Part shown: positions 6,611 to 11,586 of the stretch, piece after piece
How positions within the stretch are numbered: position 1 is the first letter of the stretch
Layout of the letters: each line of letters starts with the position of its first letter
Assembly (NCBI GenBank): GCA_041179245.1
Contig: JBEGTT010000104.1
Coordinates: 1 to 11,586 of the forward strand
Length of the DNA stretch: 11,586 nucleotides
Direction of reading: 5' to 3'
Origin: JBEGTT01 sp041179245
GTDB taxonomy: Bacteria; Pseudomonadota; Gammaproteobacteria; Burkholderiales; Rhodocyclaceae
Translations under genes and position numbers: made by a program
The notes under the pieces: generated by a model
What the model saw: only the letters and a program-made list of their open reading frames with translations
The model's database searches: none
Told to the model about the DNA's origin: nothing

Positions 6611-6934
6611 ATGCACGAAATCATCCACTACCTTGATGAAGCTGAAAACGACCTGTATCAGAATTGGTTTGATTCCTTGCGTGACAGGGTTGCCAAGGTG
6701 GCAATTTTCAAGCGAGTTGCACGCATGGAGTTGGGGCTATTTGGGGACTGCAAGGCGCTACGCGATGGAGTTTGGGAACTAAAGGTCGATGTTGGTGCTG
6801 GTTATCGTGTGTACTACGCTCATGTCGGCAACATGGTGATTATGCTAACCAGTGGTGGCGACAAGAAGTCGCAGAGCCGAGATATTGAACGTGCAGTGAA
6901 ATTATTGAAGGACTGGGAGAAGCGAAATGGCTAA
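6611..6934 (+). CDS. RelE/HigB-type toxin of a type II toxin-antitoxin system
   Basis: A 107-residue toxin of the RelE/ParE superfamily, close to the 'putative addiction module killer protein' group (TIGR02683-like, from memory). Members of this superfamily usually act as ribosome-dependent mRNA endonucleases. Family signatures visible are LRDRVAKVAIFKRVARMELG (about residues 23-42), the FGD-x-K turn, GVWELKVDVGAGYRVYYAH (about 55-73) and SGGDKKSQSRDIERA near the C-terminus. The length is normal and no key segment is missing. The gene precedes its antitoxin and overlaps it by 8 bases. No good Shine-Dalgarno is seen (only AAGG 14 bases upstream), and the promoter -10 box ends six bases before the ATG, so translation may be leaderless. 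It lies between decayed gene copies, a usual position for a stabilising TA module. Confidence 0.88.
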   Translation: MHEIIHYLDEAENDLYQNWFDSLRDRVAKVAIFKRVARMELGLFGDCKALRDGVWELKVDVGAGYRVYYAHVGNMVIMLTSGGDKKSQSRDIERAVKLLKDWEKRNG

Positions 6935-7241
6935 GACACATCGTGCCCACGAGGACGCAACAATTGAAATGTTCCTTAAGGACCCAGAGCTGGCGGCTGA
7001 TTACCTTAACTCTGTGCTGGAAGATGGCGATGAGGCTGACCTGATGCTGGCACTTCGTACCCTGAGCAAGACGTTTGGGGGCGTGCAGGAAGTAGCGCGG
7101 CAAGCCGACGTGAATGCTCACACGCTGTATCGAACGCTATCAGAGAAGGGAAACCCCGAACTCAAGACTTTGTCAGCGATTCTGAAGGCAATGGGAATGC
7201 GCTTAGCTATCCAGCCACTTAATCACCACGCTCACGCTTGA
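6927..7241 (+). CDS. HigA-type antitoxin with helix-turn-helix
   Basis: A 104-residue antitoxin matching the 'addiction module antidote' group (TIGR02684-like, from memory) that pairs with the toxin encoded just upstream. The N-terminal half (EDATIEMFLKDPELAADYLN) is the usual toxin-binding helical part. The C-terminal half contains a Cro/C1-type helix-turn-helix, FGGVQEVARQADVNAHTLYR, followed by KTLSAILKAMGMRLAIQP. It would neutralise the toxin and repress the operon through the palindromes at 6579-6609. Its ATG lies inside the last codons of the toxin with a clear GGGAGA ribosome site at 6915-6920, so antitoxin translation does not depend on the weak toxin start. Confidence 0.88.
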   Translation: MAKTHRAHEDATIEMFLKDPELAADYLNSVLEDGDEADLMLALRTLSKTFGGVQEVARQADVNAHTLYRTLSEKGNPELKTLSAILKAMGMRLAIQPLNHHAHA

Positions 7242-7255
7242 CCTGAACAGATTAA

Positions 7256-7414
7256 ATGACCTCACTCATCACTGAATCCGAGTTAGAAGCCATTAAGGCA
7301 GAGTCTATCGGCTGGCAGCCTTTGGGTGATGCTTACCTGCACATGATTGAGCCGTTGAGGCTGGTAATCGTTACTGCATGGCAACAAAGCCGAAATAAAC
7401 TCAAAACTCAGTGA
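7256..7414 (+). pseudogene. second copy of the short N-terminal fragment
   Basis: A 52-codon ORF beginning MTSLITES, then running through the same 22-residue segment found at 6331-6397 (AIKAESIGWQ, here followed by PLGDAYLH). After the Met at residue 30 it diverges completely into IEPLRLVIVTAWQQSRNK. No ribosome binding site is visible. The shared start and abrupt divergence suggest the 5' end of a gene whose remainder was deleted, not a functional protein. Bases 7415-7459, between this ORF and the groES promoter, show no feature. Confidence 0.5.
7279..7345 (+). repeat. 67-bp direct repeat, copy 2
   Basis: The partner of 6331-6397, with 63 of 67 bases identical in the same orientation. Similarity ends sharply after the ATG at 7343-7345. 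Confidence 0.88.
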
Positions 7415-7459
7415 AACTCGACATTCACTGCAATTCCCAAAAAATCTTTTTCCGCTGCT

Positions 7460-7486
7460 CTTGAAAACCTAGGGTGGCGTCCATAT
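7460..7486 (+). promoter_or_regulatory. sigma-32 (heat-shock) promoter of groESL
   Basis: CTTGAAA (7460-7466) matches the sigma-32 -35 consensus exactly. TCCATAT (7480-7486), 13 bases on, fits the CCCATNT -10 with one change. Transcription would start just inside the CIRCE operator. Confidence 0.8.
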
Positions 7487-7488
7487 CA

Positions 7489-7515
7489 TTAGCACTCGAC
7501 GGTGAAGAGTGCTAA
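7489..7515 (+). promoter_or_regulatory. CIRCE operator (HrcA binding site)
   Basis: TTAGCACTC - nine bases - GAGTGCTAA is a perfect match to the CIRCE consensus bound by the heat-shock repressor HrcA. It begins two bases after the sigma-32 -10 box, so HrcA would block initiation directly. Together the two sites indicate double control of groESL: activation by sigma-32 and derepression when HrcA loses function on heating. Confidence 0.97.
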
Positions 7516-7534
7516 TAAACCTATCTCACCGCTT

Positions 7535-7553
7535 GGAACAGCTGGCCTGTTCC
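7535..7553 (+). other. hairpin in the groES leader
   Basis: GGAACAG (7535-7541) and CTGTTCC (7547-7553) form a perfect seven-base stem with a five-base loop. It is followed by a T-rich run (ATTATTTTTCC and TTTTTTG). It lies between CIRCE and the groES ribosome site. The arrangement resembles a weak terminator or an RNA stability element; its role is unproven. Confidence 0.55.
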
Positions 7554-7605
7554 ATTATTTTTCCGATTTTTTGTTTGTAACTGCGTTAGTTAATAGGAGT
7601 CATCC

Positions 7606-7896
7606 ATGAAAATTCGTCCGTTGCACGACCGTGTGATCGTCAAGCGTCTGGAAGCTGAACGTACTACTGCCTCTGGCATCGTCCTGCCTGATTCTGCAGG
7701 TGAAAAGCCCGACCAAGGTGAAGTGCTGGCCGTTGGCCCAGGTAAGCGTGACGACAACGGCAAGCAAGTTGCCCTCGACGTTAAGGTCGGTGACCGCGTT
7801 CTGTTCGGCAAGTATGCCGGCCAAACCGTTAAGGTTGATGGCGAAGAGTTGCTGGTGCTACGTGAAGAAGACCTCGTAGGCGTGGTTGAGGCTTAA
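7606..7896 (+). CDS. groES: co-chaperonin GroES
   Basis: A 96-residue GroES, full length for the family. As a heptameric lid it caps the GroEL ring and encloses substrate proteins in the cytoplasm. It starts with the typical MKIRPLHDRVIVKR. The mobile loop that contacts GroEL is visible at about residues 17-33 (ERTTASGIVLPDSAGEKPDQ), and it continues with GEVLAVGPGKR and the C-terminal LREEDLVGVVEA. The ATG has AGGAG six bases upstream (7595-7599). It is the first gene of the groES-groEL operon, 58 bases before groEL, and is controlled by the upstream sigma-32 promoter and CIRCE. Nothing is unusual in the protein. Confidence 0.98.
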   Translation: MKIRPLHDRVIVKRLEAERTTASGIVLPDSAGEKPDQGEVLAVGPGKRDDNGKQVALDVKVGDRVLFGKYAGQTVKVDGEELLVLREEDLVGVVEA

Positions 7897-7954
7897 TCGC
7901 CCCTCGTTTTGCCGGTTCTTCCCTGTTTTGTCCTGAATTCTGGAGAGTTAAAAG

Positions 7955-9604
7955 ATGGCTGCAAAAGAAGTTAAGTTTGGCGATTCCGCTCGCGCACGTA
8001 TGGTTGAAGGCATCAACATTTTGGCTGATGCTGTAAAAGTTACCCTTGGACCTAAAGGTCGCAATGTTGTTCTAGAACGTTCTTTCGGTGCCCCAACCGT
8101 GACTAAAGATGGCGTTTCTGTCGCCAAAGAAATCGAACTAAAAGACAAATTCGCCAACATGGGCGCACAGATGGTTAAGGAAGTAGCTTCCAAGACTTCT
8201 GACATCGCTGGCGACGGCACCACCACAGCGACTGTACTGGCTCAAGCGATTGTTCGCGAAGGCATGAAGTACGTTGCTGCTGGCATGAACCCAATGGATC
8301 TGAAGCGCGGTATCGATAAGGCAGTCATTGCTACCATCGAAGAACTGAAGAAGATTTCTAAGCCCTGTTCTACCACTAAGGAAATTGCTCAAGTTGGCTC
8401 TATTTCCGCCAATTCTGATGCTGATATCGGTTCGATCATCGCTAACGCGATGGAAAAAGTGGGTAAAGAAGGCGTGATTACCGTTGAAGACGGCAAATCA
8501 CTGGCCAATGAACTTGATGTCGTTGAAGGCATGCAGTTTGACCGTGGTTACCTGTCTCCTTACTTCATCAACAACGGCGACAAGCAACAAGCCGTCATGG
8601 ACAATCCGCTGGTCCTGTTGTTTGACAAGAAAATCTCCAACATTCGCGATCTGCTACCGCTGCTCGAACAAGTGGCTAAATCTGGCCGCCCACTGTTGAT
8701 CGTTGCGGAAGATGTTGATGGCGAAGCGCTGGCAACACTGGTGGTCAATAACATCCGTGGCATCCTGAAAACAGTGGCTGTTAAGGCACCTGGTTTTGGT
8801 GATCGTCGTAAGGCTATGCTCGAAGACATCGCTATCCTGACTGGCGGCACAGTGATCTCCGAAGAAACTGGCCTGACACTGGAAAAAGCTGAACTGGCTC
8901 AACTGGGTCAAGCCAAGCGTATCGAAGTGGCTAAAGAAAACACCATCATCATCGACGGCGCTGGCGACACTAAGGCGATCGAAGCGCGCGTTAAGCAAAT
9001 CCGCGTACAAATCGAAGAAGCGTCTTCTGATTACGACAAAGAAAAGCTGCAAGAACGCGTGGCCAAGCTGGCCGGTGGTGTTGCGGTCATCAAGGTTGGC
9101 GCTGCGACCGAGATGGAAATGAAGGAAAAGAAGGCTCGCGTAGAAGATGCACTGCACGCGACTCGCGCTGCGGTTGAAGAAGGTATCGTTCCTGGCGGTG
9201 GCGTTGCACTGTTGCGTGCTCGTGCCAACTTGATTGGCCTGAAGGGTGACAACCACGACCAAGACTGCGGTATCAAGATTGTGCTGCGTGCAATGGAACA
9301 ACCACTGCGTGAAATCGTGGCCAATGCTGGCGACGAGCCATCCGTAGTGGTTAACGAAGTCATTAAGGGTTCTGGCAACTACGGTTTCAATGCGGCCAAC
9401 GGCACTTACGGTGACATGGTTGAAATGGGTGTTCTTGATCCAACTAAGGTGACCCGTTCGGCCCTGCAAAACGCAGCGTCTGTTGCCGGCTTGATGCTGA
9501 CAACTGACTGTATGGTTGCAGAGCTGGTTGAAGACAAACAATCTGGCGGCATGCCAGATATGGGCGGCATGGGTGGTATGGGCGGCATGGGAATGGGAAT
9601 GTAA
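7955..9604 (+). CDS. groEL: chaperonin GroEL (60 kDa)
   Basis: A complete 549-residue GroEL, the ATP-driven tetradecameric folding chamber that works with GroES in the cytoplasm. The equatorial ATP site is intact: TLGPKGRNVV near residue 30, GDGTTTATVLAQ with the catalytic-region Asp at 87, and the VPGGGVALLRA nucleotide-contact segment near 412. The apical domain contains GYLSPYFINN and NNIRGILKTVAVKAPGFGDR. The C-terminus is the flexible Gly/Met tail (GGMPDMGGMGGMGGMGMGM). The ATG has GGAGAG seven bases upstream (7942-7947). It shares the groES promoter and ends 36 bases before a strong terminator. From memory the sequence looks betaproteobacterial, especially the GDNHDQD-GIKIVLRAMEQPL region. 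Confidence 0.99.
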   Translation: MAAKEVKFGDSARARMVEGINILADAVKVTLGPKGRNVVLERSFGAPTVTKDGVSVAKEIELKDKFANMGAQMVKEVASKTSDIAGDGTTTATVLAQAIVREGMKYVAAGMNPMDLKRGIDKAVIATIEELKKISKPCSTTKEIAQVGSISANSDADIGSIIANAMEKVGKEGVITVEDGKSLANELDVVEGMQFDRGYLSPYFINNGDKQQAVMDNPLVLLFDKKISNIRDLLPLLEQVAKSGRPLLIVAEDVDGEALATLVVNNIRGILKTVAVKAPGFGDRRKAMLEDIAILTGGTVISEETGLTLEKAELAQLGQAKRIEVAKENTIIIDGAGDTKAIEARVKQIRVQIEEASSDYDKEKLQERVAKLAGGVAVIKVGAATEMEMKEKKARVEDALHATRAAVEEGIVPGGGVALLRARANLIGLKGDNHDQDCGIKIVLRAMEQPLREIVANAGDEPSVVVNEVIKGSGNYGFNAANGTYGDMVEMGVLDPTKVTRSALQNAASVAGLMLTTDCMVAELVEDKQSGGMPDMGGMGGMGGMGMGM

Positions 9605-9640
9605 TTCGGGATGTAATTTTCCCCGCCGCTTTACGCTGCA

Positions 9641-9672
9641 AAAAACCCCGCTGGAATCTCAGCGGGGTTTTT
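9641..9672. terminator. bidirectional terminator between groEL and the SNF2 helicase gene
   Basis: An eight-base stem CCCCGCTG / CAGCGGGG (9646-9653 with 9660-9667) with a six-base loop, flanked by five A and five T. It ends groESL on the plus strand and can end the convergent helicase gene on the minus strand. Confidence 0.93.
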
Positions 9673-9702
9673 GTTTATTGAGACCACCTACTAATCCGGC
9701 CT

Positions 9703-11586
9703 CTAGTCCGGCAATGGCGCGAACAAGGCCGCCAGATCATCTTCACCAAACTTGAGGTCGACCTTGTGATCGTCGGACAAAATCCCAGCCGCCAGTTCCG
9801 CTTTACGCTCCTGTAGTGCCAAGATGCGCTCCTCAATACTGCCAGCCACGATCAGCTTATACACAAACACCGGTTTATCTTGGCCCAGCCGATGTGCCCG
9901 GTCAGTGGCTTGATTCTCGACCGCAGGGTTCCACCACGGGTCATAGTGAATGACCGTATCCGCAGCGGTCAGATTTAACCCAACGCCACCCGCTTTTAAA
10001 CTGATTAAGAAAACTGGCACTTCGCAATTTTGGAAACGGCGCACTGGGGTTTCCCGGTCAGTGGTGTCACCAGACAAGCGTACAAAATCGAGCTTAACCG
10101 CCTTCAGTTCTTCCTCAATCAAATCCAGCATGCTGGTGAACTGCGAGAACAACAGAATCCGTCGGCCTTCATCCACCAGCTCTGGCAGCATATCCATCAA
10201 CTGATCCAGCTTGGCCCGTTCACGCACTTTTTTGGCGGCAATAGACTTCACCAATCTCGGATCACAGCACACTTGGCGCAACTTCAACAGTGCGTCCAGA
10301 ATCACAATCTGACTGCGCTTAAAGCCCTTGCTGGCAATTTCTTCACGGATTTTGAAATCCATCGCAGCGCGTACTGTTTCATACAAGTCACGCTGGCCAC
10401 CACTCAGTTCAACCGTGCGCAAGATAATCGTTTTGGGTGGCAGCTCTCGCGCTACTTCTTCTTTGCGACGCCGAAGAATGAAAGGTCGCAGCCGTTTAGC
10501 TAATAGGTCCCGACGGGCCAAATCACCCTGTTTTTCGATCGGCGTCCGCCAGTAACGGGTGAACTCCCGGTTATCACCCAAAAAGCCCGGCAACAGAAAA
10601 TCAAACTGCGACCAAAGTTCCCCCAGATGGTTTTCCAAAGGCGTACCGGTCAGACACAGTCGATGTTCCGCATTCAAACGGCGAACGACCCGCGCACTTC
10701 GGCTCTGGGCGTTTTTCACCGTCTGCGCCTCATCCAGCAGCAGCATGTAGTACTGAAACACCATCAAGTCATCAGCATCGCGCCACAACAGAGGGTAGGT
10801 GGTCAGAACCACATCGTGATGGGGGATTTCCTCGAACAAGACTTTGCGCGCAGAGCCGTGCAAGCTGAGTACCTTCAACCCCGGTGCAAACCGGGCGGCT
10901 TCCTGTTTCCAGTTATAAATCAACGAGGTCGGCAAAACGATCAGTGCCGGCTTAGTTAAACGCCCTTGCTCTTTTTCGAGCAGCAAATGAGCCAACGCCT
11001 GAGCCGTTTTCCCAAGTCCCATATCATCCGCCAGAATGCCGGAGAGTTTCTGTTCTCGGAGGAACTGGAGCCAAGCCAGACCTTCCAACTGATACTCCCG
11101 GAGCTGTAGCGAAAAGCCCACCGGTGGGTTGATTGATTTGATGCCTTGGCTATTTTTCAAACGCTCAGCCAAGGCCAGTACCGCATCTATCCCCTTGAAC
11201 TGCCAGCGCGAACGATCTTGTAACTCTGCCAGCCGAGGCGCATCAAATCGTGAAACTTTAAGTGTTGCCCCACCCGTATAACCGTCAAATAGATCAATCA
11301 GAATGCGCGCCAGTGGCTTAAGGCGCATCGCCGGAACCCGAATACGTTGCTGTTCAGGCGTCACCAACTCAACATTCTCGTCATCACGGATATCCGCTAA
11401 GCTCAGCGCATCCAACCAACGAGAATCTCGCCCGAATAAATTGGATAACAAAGGGGCCAATGGCAAGCGTTTGCCCTCAACAATGATCCCCATATCCAGA
11501 TCAAACCAGCCGCCTGCATCGTCGCCAACATTGGCCTCCCAAGCATCGACCTCTAGGTAGTGATGCTGAAAATGCGGGGCGTATTC
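9703..11586 (-). CDS. SNF2-family DEAD-like helicase/ATPase (N-terminus outside window)
   Basis: The C-terminal 627 residues of an SNF2/Rad54-type ATPase that moves along double-stranded DNA. Motifs appear in order, with approximate minus-strand positions: REYQLEGLAWL (11100); motif I DDMGLGKT (11028-11005); motif II DEAQ (10734-10723), the SNF2 form of DEAH; motif III TGTPLEN (10650-10630); motif IV ILLFSQFTSMLDL; motif V GVGLNL; and motif VI DRAHRLGQ. Ahead of the ATPase core is a segment with WFDLDMGIIVEGKRLPLAPLL, which I recall from the accessory N-terminal region of bacterial SNF2 proteins. An internal ATG at 11493 is not the start: the frame is open to the right edge and that conserved segment spans it. 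All core motifs look intact. The exact role (transcription recycling like RapA, or repair) cannot be told. It is convergent with groEL and apparently unrelated to it. Confidence 0.95.
   Translation of the reverse strand, partial: EYAPHFQHHYLEVDAWEANVGDDAGGWFDLDMGIIVEGKRLPLAPLLSNLFGRDSRWLDALSLADIRDDENVELVTPEQQRIRVPAMRLKPLARILIDLFDGYTGGATLKVSRFDAPRLAELQDRSRWQFKGIDAVLALAERLKNSQGIKSINPPVGFSLQLREYQLEGLAWLQFLREQKLSGILADDMGLGKTAQALAHLLLEKEQGRLTKPALIVLPTSLIYNWKQEAARFAPGLKVLSLHGSARKVLFEEIPHHDVVLTTYPLLWRDADDLMVFQYYMLLLDEAQTVKNAQSRSARVVRRLNAEHRLCLTGTPLENHLGELWSQFDFLLPGFLGDNREFTRYWRTPIEKQGDLARRDLLAKRLRPFILRRRKEEVARELPPKTIILRTVELSGGQRDLYETVRAAMDFKIREEIASKGFKRSQIVILDALLKLRQVCCDPRLVKSIAAKKVRERAKLDQLMDMLPELVDEGRRILLFSQFTSMLDLIEEELKAVKLDFVRLSGDTTDRETPVRRFQNCEVPVFLISLKAGGVGLNLTAADTVIHYDPWWNPAVENQATDRAHRLGQDKPVFVYKLIVAGSIEERILALQERKAELAAGILSDDHKVDLKFGEDDLAALFAPLPD

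Noticed and set aside
8654..9541. A 295-codon open frame on the minus strand inside groEL
   Set aside because: It is wholly antisense to a highly conserved groEL. Its product (Cys/His/Gln-rich with no domain) looks like a shadow caused by codon bias, and no ribosome site or promoter was seen.
1..11586. tRNA, rRNA, CRISPR arrays or a replication origin
   Set aside because: I looked and saw no cloverleaf ending in CCA, no rRNA-like segments, no spaced identical repeats and no iteron or DnaA-box clusters.

Overview
The window is a short accessory region lying next to a conserved housekeeping block. The GroEL and GroES sequences look betaproteobacterial, perhaps Neisseriales. This is judged from memory of the family, not from a search. 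A sigma-32-type promoter combined with a perfect CIRCE operator upstream of groES fits that assignment.

Left part (1-2720). The first 107 bases are the right end of an IS66-family insertion sequence: the last 24 codons of its transposase, then a terminal repeat ending in the family's typical GTAAGC (read inward). The element abuts a large glycosyltransferase gene whose reading frame runs straight back to the IS boundary without a plausible start, so the gene is probably interrupted. About 30 bases after it lies a small protein with a short coiled-coil-like head and a Lys/Ala/Pro-rich tail (DUF6447-like).

Middle (2721-5911). A serralysin-type (M10) RTX metalloprotease follows, with 17 uninterrupted nine-residue Ca2+-binding repeats and two copies of a C-terminal type I secretion module. 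It ends at a strong bidirectional terminator. Facing it on the minus strand is the orphan C-terminal tail of another RTX protein, cut off from its N-terminus.

Right accessory part (5912-7414). A second copy of the DUF6447-like gene is followed by a short ORF and then by a frameshifted scrap of the glycosyltransferase C-terminus. A toxin-antitoxin pair (RelE/HigB-type toxin first, HigA-type antitoxin second, overlapping by 8 bases) comes next. Its promoter overlaps a perfect inverted repeat. Beyond the pair lies a second copy of the N-terminal part of the short ORF. The region therefore looks like a duplicated and partly decayed glycosyltransferase / DUF6447 / RTX-protein cassette, with an IS at one end and a TA module inside.

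Housekeeping part (7440-11586). groES-groEL has sigma-32 and HrcA/CIRCE control signals and an extra hairpin in the leader. A convergent SNF2-family helicase gene runs off the right edge, and the two share a bidirectional terminator.

The most interesting candidate for an undescribed system is the glycosyltransferase - DUF6447-like - RTX protease grouping, repeated in degraded form. One idea is that the glycosyltransferase modifies RTX proteins exported by type I secretion. That is inference from neighbourhood only, and no secretion ATPase, membrane-fusion or outer-membrane component is visible here.
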